64,000 nt of DNA from Rhodococcus sp. 4CII (GTDB lineage: Bacteria; Actinomycetota; Actinomycetes; Mycobacteriales; Mycobacteriaceae), in the NCBI RefSeq assembly GCF_014256275.1, contig NZ_JACCFE010000002.1, positions 2,728,001 to 2,792,000 of the forward strand, read 5' to 3'. Positions 52,192 to 61,156 of this stretch are shown one piece after another. The stretch's first letter is position 1. Each line of letters opens with the position of its first letter. The position numbers were made by a program, and so were the translations under genes. Under the pieces are notes generated by a model. That model saw only the letters and a list, made by a program, of their open reading frames with translations. It ran no database searches and was not told where the DNA came from.

Positions 52192-52704
52192 TCAGGCGGT
52201 GACGGCGGGCGTGATGTCGTAGGAGATCCGACCGGCCGGCAGATAGAACAGGGCGATCAAAGCACCTCCTCGCACCTCGGGGTAATGATGGCTACCCGGT
52301 CCGGGCGCGGTCCAGCCTGCGCCGCACCATCCGCGTGGGCCGGCCAACTCCGCACCGGGATCGAGGGGTACCACCAAGTTCAGTTCACCGTAGGGATGCT
52401 GGTGATATTGGCCCCGATACCGGGAAATGCTGTTCATGTAGACCGCGGTGACGCTGAAGTAGTGGAGCTCCTCGCTCGGCGAAGCGATACGGCTGCGGCG
52501 ATATTTCGGTCCGTCGAGCTCCACATTCGCCGCCCACCCGTCGTTGACGCCCCCAGTGATCATTCGCGCAAGGTCGTCGTACAGCTCGGTCCCGGGACCG
52601 TAGTTGGTGTTGAGCCACCCTTCCAATTCGCCGCCGGCGGTCCGATTCTTGACCTCGCCGAGAAATGGGATGCTGCGATCGATCAGAGCCTGACTGGGAT
52701 TCAT
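52192..52704 (-). CDS. pnbB: DUF4863 protein, probable 4-hydroxylaminobenzoate lyase (PnbB-type)
   Basis: A 170-residue cupin-like protein of the DUF4863 family, to which PnbB belongs; PnbB converts 4-hydroxylaminobenzoate to protocatechuate and ammonium. The core has YRGQYHQHPYGELNLVVPLDP, in which His-x-His and Glu are candidate metal or catalytic residues, and the aromatic-rich SHHYPEVRGGALIALFYLPAGRI. The start at 52704 has AGGAG seven bases upstream. It leads the lyase-nitroreductase operon. The promoter carries the TetR operator at 52767-52789. The assignment rests on family memory and on the pairing with the nitroreductase; no search was done. Confidence 0.75.
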   Translation of the reverse strand: MNPSQALIDRSIPFLGEVKNRTAGGELEGWLNTNYGPGTELYDDLARMITGGVNDGWAANVELDGPKYRRSRIASPSEELHYFSVTAVYMNSISRYRGQYHQHPYGELNLVVPLDPGAELAGPRGWCGAGWTAPGPGSHHYPEVRGGALIALFYLPAGRISYDITPAVTA

Positions 52705-52766
52705 GACGCACTCCTGAATGGGACTCACGCCACTTCTGTGGCTGTTGCCACACTAAGACGCAGTTA

Positions 52767-52789
52767 CGTTACAGTCAAGATGCGTAACG
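52767..52789. promoter_or_regulatory. TetR operator copy 3 (lyase-nitroreductase promoter)
   Basis: The most symmetrical copy, CGTTAC-N11-GTAACG, 63 bases upstream of the lyase start. The N11 includes AGTCAAGATGC, almost identical to the copy at 50459 read in reverse. Confidence 0.8.
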
Positions 52790-53046
52790 GAACTGTCGCA
52801 TCGCTCGTTCACCACCTACCCGGGAGTTCCCGTAGGACGACCGACCACGCCACCTCGGCGCTGCCCGGTACCTCACTGGGCGGATCGGTCTCGTTACCAC
52901 CAGGATTTGCGGATGTTCCATAATCACATTCGGGCGCGATTTCGGCACCGTGCTCCTACGCCACGACGGAGATGACGGGAGAACTTACCCAGAAGGAGAA
53001 CACGGCGGCTCCGGCGGTTCACGCACGCAAACCACGCGGTACCCTA

Positions 53047-53069
53047 CGTTACAATAATGATGCGTAATG
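53047..53069. promoter_or_regulatory. TetR operator copy 4 (overlaps an upstream ATG of the tetR gene)
   Basis: Reads CGTTACAATAATGATG...CGTAATG, 25 bases before the preferred tetR start. The ATG at its right end (53067) is in frame with tetR but lies inside the operator, so it is probably not the start used. Confidence 0.75.
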
Positions 53070-53093
53070 GAACAGCGGATGGAGAGTGCGGCT

Positions 53094-53741
53094 ATGGCGG
53101 ACAAGAAAGTCATCATCGACCCGCACGAAAGCGTGGAAACCGATAATGCGCGCGGGGGCCGTCCACGCAACCCGAACCTGGACGACGCGATCATCGAGGC
53201 CACTCGTCGACGTCTCGTCATCGACGGGTATTCGAGAATGACATTGGGCGATATTGCATCAGATGCAGGCGTCACCCGTCCCACTCTCTATCGGCGGTGG
53301 CCGGGAAAGTTCGAGCTCGTCGTCGACGCCCTCGACTTCGGATTCCGCGCCCAACGCGCGACCTATCCGGATCTGGAGCTCGGGAAATTACGGCCGTTCG
53401 AAGCCTTCACCGAGGCGATCCGGCGGGTTGACCCAAGCTACTTCAACCCCGACGCGATGATTCTCATGGGCAACTTCATGGGTGAGGCCCTGCGAACGCC
53501 CGAGCTACTCGAGATCGTGCGTGAACATGCCGTGGAACCACGGGTGAATTTGGTCGAAGGCGTGCTGACCGATCTACGCAGCCGGGGCGAAGTACGCGAC
53601 GATATCGATCCCCACACCGTGGCCACCATGTGCTTCGGCAGCTACTATGCCGCCTTTCTCCGGGGTGACAGCGATCGAGAAGATCTAGCCGAGAAGGTCG
53701 CAGCGACCCTGTGGCCCGGGATCGCCGTCTCACAGACCTAG
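53094..53741 (+). CDS. TetR-family regulator of the nitroaromatic cluster
   Basis: A 215-residue repressor. The helix-turn-helix is about residues 30-78 (ATRRRLVIDGYSRMTLGDIASDAGV, then RPTLYRRWPGKFELVVDAL). The start at 53094 has GGAGAG six bases upstream, whereas in-frame ATGs at 53067 and 53079 overlap or adjoin an operator. Four copies of one 23-bp inverted repeat (50363, 50459, 52767, 53047) mark its likely targets: the importer, DoxX, lyase-nitroreductase and itself. The natural ligand may be the aromatic acid or its hydroxylamine. Confidence 0.9.
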   Translation: MADKKVIIDPHESVETDNARGGRPRNPNLDDAIIEATRRRLVIDGYSRMTLGDIASDAGVTRPTLYRRWPGKFELVVDALDFGFRAQRATYPDLELGKLRPFEAFTEAIRRVDPSYFNPDAMILMGNFMGEALRTPELLEIVREHAVEPRVNLVEGVLTDLRSRGEVRDDIDPHTVATMCFGSYYAAFLRGDSDREDLAEKVAATLWPGIAVSQT

Positions 53742-54051
53742 CAGCACCGCAACGCCGCAACCGCATCGACCGACTCGTCGCCCTCCGCCGGCGGCCGAAT
53801 CCCTCGCCGCGTCGGCCTGACCAAGCACCTGCCACAGTGCCACCGACATGCACTGTGTCAGTGGCACACTCATGTTCACGACGTCCCAGATCGAACGGGC
53901 CGCTGCCACTGCCGCGGGGGGCACACATCACACACTCCGTCACGGAGACGGGCTACACGGGCGGTGGCCCTGCACGCCTGCCGACGGCAACCGGCGTCGC
54001 GCCAACGCGTCGTCGACTCCGAAGCCGGCTGCGGGCTCGAGGAAACCTCGA
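53742..54051. other. Intergenic, 310 bases
   Basis: Between converging genes. An imperfect inverted repeat around CATGCACTGTGTC lies near 53847-53875; no gene or firm terminator is recognised. Confidence 0.4.
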
Positions 54052-56262
54052 TCAGTTCGCGGCGAGTGCGCGTTCGGCGAGCGCGGTGACGACGGGCGTC
54101 AGCGCCTGAGCGTGCTCGAGTGTGAGGTGGTTGTCGTCGCGGTACACCAGGGTGTTGCCGACGATCACCGGGCACCGGTGGGCCGTGCAGAACAACGTGG
54201 TGAGGTCGGCGTAGTGTCCGCCGCCGGCCGCGGTTGCCGTTGCCTCGGCGGCCACGCCGGCGGCGTCGATCGCCACCGGTGTGTCCGGTGAGCAGGCGGT
54301 GGCGTCATCGAGGTGGGCGGACAGGCAGGTCGGCACGGTCGACTGCGGGTCCGGGATCGGCCCGAGGACCAGGACCGCCGCACCGGTGGCCCGCAGTTGT
54401 GCGACCAGGCGGGTGAGGCTGTCGAGCCAGGCCTGCCCGTACACGGTGAAACCGAAGTCGCCGCCGTACCGGCGGGACATGCTCAGCACGATCAGCTCCG
54501 GCCGTTCGGTCCGGAGTCGGTCGACCACCTCGCCGCGCCATTGCTCGCACTCGGTGTATTCCCGGCCGAGGTAGGGGCTGATCAGCGGGAGGTCCAGCAG
54601 GGGGCAGGTCACCTTGCCCAGGGTTTCGAGCCGCCAGTGCCGTTGTGCGGCGGCTGTTTCGAACGCCGGGGACCACATCGCGGCGTGGGAGTCGCCGACC
54701 AGGGCGACCGTGGTCGGGGAGGCCACCTCACCGGAGGCGCACTCGTCCTGGCCGACCTCGAGCCACGAGCGCACGCATCCGTTGACGAACACGGCCGGTT
54801 TGTCGGCGGGCGCGTCGGCGAGTGAGGGGGTCAGATTCGACGGGATCGCCGCCAGTCCGGCCGATTCCGCGACCGCCGCCTGCACCTGCGCGGTCACCTG
54901 CTGCACCGCCGCCTCGTGCGGGTCGACGGCCGCGGCGGCCGACACCGGTGGCGCCGAGACGGTCAGTGCCGCGGCCGCGGCACCGTGGCCGACCGGGATC
55001 GGCCGCATCATGAGCAGTACGAGGGCTGCGCAGACGGCGAGGGTGGTGGCGGTGCCACCGAGGGCGAGGCTCCGGGCCGCGGAGTGGCGCAGTGGTTCCG
55101 CGAACCGGACAGGGTTTTCCACCAGGTGCAACGTGAGAACGGCGAGGCCACCGGCGAGCGCCACCGCCAGCATTCTGTCGGAGAGTCCGAGCGGGTGGCC
55201 GAGCGCGGCCGGAGCGAGCAGCAGCACCGGCCAGTGCCACAGATACCAGGAATACGACACCCGGCCGACCGCGCGCAGCGGCGGCGCCGCGAGCCCGCGC
55301 CCGACACCGAGCCGGGGTGTCGCGCACCCGGCCCCGATCACCAGGACCGTGCCCACCACGGGGAGCAGCGCGGCGGTGCCCGGATAGGGCGTCCGCTCGC
55401 CGAGTCGAACGCACGCCGCCACGATCAGCGCGAGACCCACCCACCCGGCCGTCGCGGCGATCACCGACGGCAGGCGGCGCCAGTGGTGCACGGTCAGCGC
55501 CACCACGCCGCCGACCGCCAGTTCCCAGGCCCGGGCGGGCAGCGAGAAGAACGCCCACGGCGGCAGCGTCCGGGTCCAGTCGAGGGAGACCGCGAACGAC
55601 GCTGCGGCGACCACCGCAAGAACAACCAGGTACGGCCCCGTCGACGGCGCGGCATCGTCGGGCCGGGACCGGACCGTGCCGTGGTCGGGGCGTCGTCTCC
55701 GGCGGCGGACGAGGCAGGCGACTCCGATGATCAGTGCCGGCCACAGCAGGTAGAACTGTTCCTCGACGCCGAGGGACCAGAAGTGCTGGAACGGTGACGG
55801 GGGCGCGTCGGCGGCCAGATAGTCGGTGCCGTGCACGGCGAACCGGACATTGCCGACGTAGAGCGCACTGGCGATCCCGTCGCCAAGGACCGCGCGGGCC
55901 TGCAGCGGCGGCAACAACACCGCCGCGCCGAGCGCGGTGGCGGCCAGCACGAGGCAGCCGGCAGGCAGCAACCGGCGGGCCCGGGCGCCGTAGAACCGGG
56001 CGAGTCGGACGCGGCCGGTGGCCGCCACCTCCCGCCACAGCAGTCCGCTGATCAGGAAACCGGAGACGACGAAGAAGACGTCGACGCCCACGAACCCACC
56101 GCCGATTCCGGGCACTCCGGCGTGGAAGAGCACGACGGCCAGCACCGCAACCGCCCGCAGGCCCTCGATGTCCGGACGGAAGGAGGTGTCGTTTCCGTTC
56201 GCACCGCCGGACCGGCGGCGCTCGGACCGGGGACGCCGCTCCGGAGTCGCAACACTGTTCAC
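54052..56262 (-). CDS. Acyltransferase-3 with C-terminal SGNH domain (OafA/YrhL type)
   Basis: A 736-residue membrane protein. Residues about 30-420 form the acyltransferase-3 domain with ten or so helices, including RPDIEGLRAVAVLAVVLFHAG and the catalytic-like His in LFHAG, and FVGVDVFFVVSGFLISG. After a linker of about 80 residues the periplasmic SGNH-like domain has ALVGDSHAAMW (Ser block) and the Asp/His in YRDDNHLT. The family O-acetylates cell-wall or exopolysaccharides. It is monocistronic between non-coding stretches. The target glycan is unknown. Confidence 0.92.
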   Translation of the reverse strand: MNSVATPERRPRSERRRSGGANGNDTSFRPDIEGLRAVAVLAVVLFHAGVPGIGGGFVGVDVFFVVSGFLISGLLWREVAATGRVRLARFYGARARRLLPAGCLVLAATALGAAVLLPPLQARAVLGDGIASALYVGNVRFAVHGTDYLAADAPPSPFQHFWSLGVEEQFYLLWPALIIGVACLVRRRRRRPDHGTVRSRPDDAAPSTGPYLVVLAVVAAASFAVSLDWTRTLPPWAFFSLPARAWELAVGGVVALTVHHWRRLPSVIAATAGWVGLALIVAACVRLGERTPYPGTAALLPVVGTVLVIGAGCATPRLGVGRGLAAPPLRAVGRVSYSWYLWHWPVLLLAPAALGHPLGLSDRMLAVALAGGLAVLTLHLVENPVRFAEPLRHSAARSLALGGTATTLAVCAALVLLMMRPIPVGHGAAAAALTVSAPPVSAAAAVDPHEAAVQQVTAQVQAAVAESAGLAAIPSNLTPSLADAPADKPAVFVNGCVRSWLEVGQDECASGEVASPTTVALVGDSHAAMWSPAFETAAAQRHWRLETLGKVTCPLLDLPLISPYLGREYTECEQWRGEVVDRLRTERPELIVLSMSRRYGGDFGFTVYGQAWLDSLTRLVAQLRATGAAVLVLGPIPDPQSTVPTCLSAHLDDATACSPDTPVAIDAAGVAAEATATAAGGGHYADLTTLFCTAHRCPVIVGNTLVYRDDNHLTLEHAQALTPVVTALAERALAAN

Positions 56263-57422
56263 TCGACCAGCAACATTCTCATTCGACCAGCCCCTTCAGC
56301 TGCGGCACCGCGGATATGATGCCATCGAGTGGCCACCTCCGCCCGGGCGGGCCGCCCGAACTCACTCGGACGAACAATGAGCGAGCGATGCGAACCGCAA
56401 GGCGAACGGAAGAAGATCATCTACGAGGTCATTTCCGAATCGAACACGCTCAATAGCTTGACGAGGTTCGTTGCCAAATGGCGCTACAACAAGACCAGAA
56501 CGTGACCGCACCATGCATCCTCCCGCACAAGCCCTCGCCCTTTGCGATCGCAGCGGGTGGCCAAACCATCGGTACGTCGGTGACGTGTCGCGTGGTCGTC
56601 GACGGCAGGATTGAGGACGAGCAAACTGCGACTGGCCAATACGCCGTCGACGAACGCAATGCGGGATTCTGAACCTCTCTGCGAAGGACGAGACGACCCC
56701 ACCGCGTGAAAAGGTGGCGGCGTCCACCGTCGCCGTACCTCAACACCTGCGCCGGGGTCATCGCCCTGGCCGACATGGACGCGGTGCGCACGTTCGATAC
56801 CCTCGCGCACGCCTTCACCGCCGCACACACCGCCACATCGAGCGCTTACAAGGAGCCGCCGCCACGTCAGACCGGATGACGATGCCGGCGGCGGATCCAA
56901 GCACCCAAGCCCCGCGTCGGTCTCACCGGGACACAGAGCTTGCTAGGGCAACGAGTCCAACCGGACTGGTAGCGGCATGGCAACGGCTATCCAGGATCAC
57001 ACAGAGGTGAGCGGATTGCCGGCACCAACGACTAGAGTCCATCGATGACGATGATGTCGCTTGCGAGGAGCGCGCTGCGCTGCGGTTATCGGCTCGCTCG
57101 TCTTCCGTTGCGAATCGCAGAGAATGCCACCGCCTCCGCCGCGTCGGGATGCTCGCCTATCAATGTGACCGGGTCGCGGCCCTGCTCCGGGACGAGTGCC
57201 TTGTCCTTGTCGACCATCAGCACTGCGCAGTCACCTCGCTGCACGAAACACCGCGATCGTCTGCGGCGCGGTAGCTCGACCCGCACCTGAATGACATAGC
57301 GCCACAGTGAACGCGCGGGTCTGGCGTGTCCGCGTACAGCTGACTCTGCGACTGTCGGCCAGATCCCGTGGCCGGCCGCGTTCGCATCACAGATCGCGCA
57401 GTAGGGTCTCAAATATGCGAGG
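56263..57422. other. Long gap with coding scraps, no firm gene
   Basis: About 1.16 kb without an intact gene. At 56478-56672 (+) a frame ends with TCRVVVDGRIEDEQTATGQY, which resembles the C-terminus of MmpS proteins. At 57408-57085 (-) a TTG-started frame of about 108 codons begins LRPYCAICDANAAGHGIW and ends IRNGRRASR, with no family I recognise. At 56776-56876 (+) another short frame includes VRTFDTLAHAFTAAH. All three are too weak to call genes, and the region is best read as decayed. Confidence 0.35.
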
Positions 57423-57878
57423 TTACTTCGGAACGTAGATGCTAACGATCTCGGCAACACAAACCGGCTTGTCGGCGTTCTCGCGTTCGATCGTGACTGC
57501 TGTGACGACTTGGACTCCCGAGGGAACGGTTTCAACGTCTGTTATGTCAACCGCAGCCCGAATCCGTGAGCCGACGGGTACAGGTGCTGGGAATCGAACC
57601 TTGTTCGACCCGTAGTTGATTCCCATTCGGACGCCGTCGACGGCGTAGACCTCCCATACAAGCATCGGGATCATCGAGGCCAGCAGATGTCCGTGGGCGA
57701 TGGTGGCGCCGAACGGTCCGTCAGCAGCCCGTGAGGGATCGACGTGAATCCACTGGTGGTCACCCGTCGCGTCAGCGAACGTGTCGATTTTCTCCTGGGT
57801 GAGGGTGTGCCATGACGAGTAGCCGAAGCGAGTGTTCGCCACGGCATACAGTTCGTCGATTCCGTTGAGTGTCTTCAT
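57423..57878 (-). CDS. MaoC-like (R)-enoyl-CoA hydratase
   Basis: A 151-residue hotdog-fold protein. The catalytic hydratase motif is DHQWIHVDPSRAADGPFGATIAHG, with Asp and His in the usual positions of (R)-hydratases. It adds water to a 2-enoyl-CoA. The start overlaps the FabG stop by four bases, making it the promoter-distal gene of the acyl-CoA cluster. Together with the ligase, SDR genes and thiolase it would complete a beta-oxidation-like set, but the thiolase is broken. Confidence 0.9.
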   Translation of the reverse strand: MKTLNGIDELYAVANTRFGYSSWHTLTQEKIDTFADATGDHQWIHVDPSRAADGPFGATIAHGHLLASMIPMLVWEVYAVDGVRMGINYGSNKVRFPAPVPVGSRIRAAVDITDVETVPSGVQVVTAVTIERENADKPVCVAEIVSIYVPK

Positions 57879-58648
57879 ATCTTGGGACCTCCGGCAACAT
57901 AGAGAACCTGTCCGGAGACGAATCCGGCTCCCTCACTCGCAAGGAATGAGATCGCGTGTGCGATGTCGTCGGGTACCCCAACTCGAGCGACAGGGATGTC
58001 GGCGGCCGCCCTTTTCCTGAGTTCATCGAATTTCATTCCCATTCGCGCTGCCGTTGCGGCTGTCATGTCGGTCTCGATGAAACCGGGAGCAACGGCGTTC
58101 GCGGTCACGCCGAACTTGCCGAGTTCGAGGGCGAGAGTCTTGGTGAAACCTTGCAACCCGGCTTTGGCTGCGGCGTAGTTTGCTTGGCCTCGGTTTCCGA
58201 GCGCGGACACGCTCGAGAGGTTGATGATTCGTCCGAAACCGGCCTGTGTCATGTGTCCCTGGACCTCTCTGGTCATGAGGAACGTGCCACGTAGGTGGAT
58301 GTTCATGACGGTATCCCAGTCGGTGGCCGACATTTTGGACAGAAGATTGTCGCGGGTGACGCCGGCGTTGTTGACCAGAACGACCGGTTCTCCGAGCTCC
58401 GTTGTGATCTTGTCGACTGCTTTCTCCACATTGGTTCCCTTGGAGACATCTGCGCCGACAGCAAGTGCGGCGCCTCCGGCCTGGGTGATCGTGTCGACCA
58501 CGTTCTGGGCGGCGGCCTCGGCGAGGTCGAGGACGGCGACAGCGTGGCCGTCTGCTGCGAGCCGCTGTGCGACGGCGGCACCGATTCCCCGGGCAGCGCC
58601 GGTGACGATTGCGGTACGGCGGTGTTCGGGATGAGGGGCTGCGCTCAC
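57875..58648 (-). CDS. FabG-like SDR (3-oxoacyl reductase/3-hydroxyacyl-CoA dehydrogenase)
   Basis: A 257-residue SDR. The Rossmann motif is TGAARGIG, NNAG is at about residue 97, and the catalytic segment is SSVSALGNRGQANYAAAKAG. The start GTG at 58648 is taken because the longer frame has no family similarity. It is four bases from the MaoC gene and follows a broken thiolase. An acyl-CoA hydroxyl/keto interconversion is inferred. Confidence 0.88.
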   Translation of the reverse strand: MSAAPHPEHRRTAIVTGAARGIGAAVAQRLAADGHAVAVLDLAEAAAQNVVDTITQAGGAALAVGADVSKGTNVEKAVDKITTELGEPVVLVNNAGVTRDNLLSKMSATDWDTVMNIHLRGTFLMTREVQGHMTQAGFGRIINLSSVSALGNRGQANYAAAKAGLQGFTKTLALELGKFGVTANAVAPGFIETDMTAATAARMGMKFDELRKRAAADIPVARVGVPDDIAHAISFLASEGAGFVSGQVLYVAGGPKI

Positions 58649-58692
58649 GAAATGGGGGTTCCTCTCTGGGATTGGATCGATGTGACTTCGGG

Positions 58693-59082
58693 TCAGGAAA
58701 GCCGTTCGAGGATCAAGGCCATGCCCTGTCCTCCGCCTACGCACATGGTTTCCAGGCCGAACTGCTTGTCGTGCGTCTGCGGTGAGTTGATGAGGATGCT
58801 GGTGATCCGCGCACCGGTCATGCCGAACGGGTGTCCGACCCACCGTTGACATTCAGTCGCTGCTCGTCGACGCGGAGTTCGCGGGCTGGCGGGATCACCT
58901 GGGCGGCGGAAGGCCTCGTTGCAGACCGGGGACACCGGTGCCGACGATGCGCGCGAGAGGGGTGATTCCGGGCTCTTTCGCCTTCAGGTCCGACATGATC
59001 ACGACGGATGCAGCCCTATCGTTGAGCGAACCGCTCTTCCGATCGGCGAGTGTGTGATGGCGACGATGACAGCTTCGGGCAT
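58693..59082 (-). pseudogene. Acetyl-CoA acetyltransferase (thiolase) remnant
   Basis: Minus-strand pieces run in thiolase order: MPEAVIVAITHSPIGR at 59082, then in other frames DRAASVVIMSD and LARIVGTGV, LNVNGG, and VGHPFGMTGARITSIL with QFGLETMCVGGGQGMALILE to the stop at 58693. The active-site CGSG region and about 250 residues are deleted, and several frameshifts are present. It was probably the thiolase of the surrounding cluster. Confidence 0.85.
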
Positions 59083-59143
59083 GGGCTGTTCCTCGAATTG
59101 GTGATTGCTGTGGGCGGAAGAAGGTGCAGGCGGAGGTTCTCAG

Positions 59144-59980
59144 TCAGCCGGCGCAGCCGGAGATCCCGCCGTCGAGCGGAATGATGGTGCCGGTTAGATA
59201 CGAGCCGGCACGGGAGGCCAGGAAGCGGACCGTGCCGACCAGGTCGTCGGTTTGTCCGTAGCGACCCAGCGGGACGCGATCGAGGAGCTCCGCCTCGACC
59301 TGTGGATCCGCCGCGACGTGTCCGAGCATGTCCGTCAAGATCGGGCCGGGGGCGATCGCGTTGACGGTGATGCCGTCGGACGCCAGTTGCTTGGCTAGAT
59401 GGCGGGTGACCATGTGCAACCCGGCTTTGCTCGCACTGTAGGAGTAGTTCTCCCAGCTCGGTGTAGCCAAGGCATCGACGCTGCCGATGTTGATGACACG
59501 AGCGGGCCGGTCGGGACGTGCCGCATTGCGCAGAAGCGGAAGCGTTCCCGTGATGAGGTAGAACGGGGCGACGAGGTTGGTGTTGAGCACCTTCGTCCAA
59601 CCGATGAGGGGAAACTCGTCAAGTGGCGCACCCCAGGTGGCCCCGGCATTGTTCACCAGGATGTCGATGCTTGTCAGGTGCTCGACGAGCCAGTCGACCA
59701 GACCGGTCACCCCGTCGGCCGTCGACAGGTCGCCGGCGACGGAGGTGCAGCGTCCTGCCGTTCCCGCAGCATCTGCCTCGGCATTGATGGCTTCGGATGT
59801 CGCGCGGCACTGTTCTTCCTTTCGGCTCGTGATGACAACGTGGGCACCGCCCAGTACCAGGCCGCGGGCGATCATGGCGCCGATCCCTCGTGAGCCACCG
59901 GTTACGACGGCGGTCCTCCCGGCGACAGCGAAGAGGGTGTCGAGTGCCGGCCGCGCTTCGGAGGTGATTGCACTATTCAT
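59144..59980 (-). CDS. Short-chain dehydrogenase/reductase
   Basis: A 278-residue SDR with TGGSRGIG, VNNAGATWG and the active-site Tyr in SWENYSYSASKAGLH. The C-terminus ends LDGGISGCAG, as in many acyl-CoA or quinone-type reductases. It precedes the broken thiolase in the minus-strand cluster. The substrate is unknown. Confidence 0.88.
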   Translation of the reverse strand: MNSAITSEARPALDTLFAVAGRTAVVTGGSRGIGAMIARGLVLGGAHVVITSRKEEQCRATSEAINAEADAAGTAGRCTSVAGDLSTADGVTGLVDWLVEHLTSIDILVNNAGATWGAPLDEFPLIGWTKVLNTNLVAPFYLITGTLPLLRNAARPDRPARVINIGSVDALATPSWENYSYSASKAGLHMVTRHLAKQLASDGITVNAIAPGPILTDMLGHVAADPQVEAELLDRVPLGRYGQTDDLVGTVRFLASRAGSYLTGTIIPLDGGISGCAG

Positions 59981-60116
59981 GCCATCAACGCTAGGACCGG
60001 GTTGGTGTTATCTCTTGGGGGGCAGCGCACTTCGCTTGCTCCGCGCGCAGCACAGGAGCAGATCCGCGGGCAGGGGCCCGGTCGTCAAGCCTGAGCCGAC
60101 CCACGGGTCTGTTGAT

Positions 60117-61070
60117 TCAGCCGTTATCGGATGCCGCAGAACGGGTGTCGGACGGGCGCTCACCGAAGGCCCGCCGGTACGCATTACTGAAGGTGCTGAG
60201 GTCGCCGAATCCTGAGGAGTATGCCACCTGCGTCACGCTCTGGTGGCTCCAGCCGCGGTCTTGAAGACGCAACCGGGCCAACGCCAGACGCTCCTCTCGG
60301 ATGAGCTCCGACGGTGTTGTCCCGATCCGCTGCAACTGGGCCTGAACGTGCCGGAGCGACCAGCCGAGGCGCGTCGCGACCACGGCTCCGGTGAGGTTCG
60401 GATCGTGCGCGTTCTCTCGAACGAAGCGCCGGATGGCGGTGACCAAGCCTTCCTGAACGTCGACGGAGGGGGCCGCCGTGTCTGCGTTGTAGGCGAGCGC
60501 CACGAGATCGACGATTCGGTCGGCGATCGCGTCGAACTGACTCCCGGTGAGCTCATGCCGCCCCCTGCGCAGACTGCTGACCACGTCGACAACGATGCGT
60601 CCCAGTCCAGATGTGGCATCCAGAACGGTGCCTGCGCGCGACAATGTCGGCACCCGCGCCTCGATCCGTTCACCTGGAATCACGAATGCCACAGAGGAGA
60701 ATCCATCACCGTGGCGCAGATCAGTCACCGTGTCCAGCGATGTGAGAGCCATGACCGCCGGTGTGATCGTGGCTTCCCGACGATCCTGCTCGAGGATCAA
60801 TTCGCCCCGGACCGGTAAAAGCAGTTCGTAGGCGCCATGTGGATGTCGACGGATGTCGGCTGCCGTGCGGGAGAGGACTTCCGCCTCGCCCCACCAGCGA
60901 ATTAGTTGGTACGTGTCCGAATGTTGATGCTCGAGAATTCCCTGGTAGTTGTTCTCGAGGGAGAAGACCATCGGACAGTGGATCGACGAGACCTGATCGC
61001 GCCACCAATCACCGCGCTCACGCTGGTCGTGCTCGTTGCTGCGCAACGTATCGACGGAATACAAGGTCAC
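60117..61070 (-). CDS. AraC-family transcriptional regulator
   Basis: A 317-residue regulator. Residues about 10-180 form an AraC-binding-like (cupin-type) domain with the LLLPVRGELILEQDRRE core, and residues 210-310 the DNA-binding helix pair (VVATRLGWSLRHVQAQLQRIGTTPSE, then VTQVAYSSGFGDLSTFSNAYRRAFGERPS). It is in the middle of the minus-strand cluster and presumably regulates it. Inducer unknown. Confidence 0.9.
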   Translation of the reverse strand: MTLYSVDTLRSNEHDQRERGDWWRDQVSSIHCPMVFSLENNYQGILEHQHSDTYQLIRWWGEAEVLSRTAADIRRHPHGAYELLLPVRGELILEQDRREATITPAVMALTSLDTVTDLRHGDGFSSVAFVIPGERIEARVPTLSRAGTVLDATSGLGRIVVDVVSSLRRGRHELTGSQFDAIADRIVDLVALAYNADTAAPSVDVQEGLVTAIRRFVRENAHDPNLTGAVVATRLGWSLRHVQAQLQRIGTTPSELIREERLALARLRLQDRGWSHQSVTQVAYSSGFGDLSTFSNAYRRAFGERPSDTRSAASDNG

Positions 61071-61156
61071 AACACCTTCTCACACCAGTATGTCGACACT
61101 GCGACTCGTGCCACTGTCGACGCTAGCGCGCGCCGGCGCCCACGCCAACGGCTTGG

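Noticed and set aside
56478..56672. A free-standing MmpS-like gene.
   Set aside because: Only the last about 25 residues resemble MmpS, there is no membrane anchor and no ribosome site; listed only as a scrap in the gap.
57045..57290. An 81-codon plus-strand frame starting MTMMSLARSALRCGYRL.
   Set aside because: No similarity or ribosome site; the opposite strand has a comparable open frame, so coding is unsupported.
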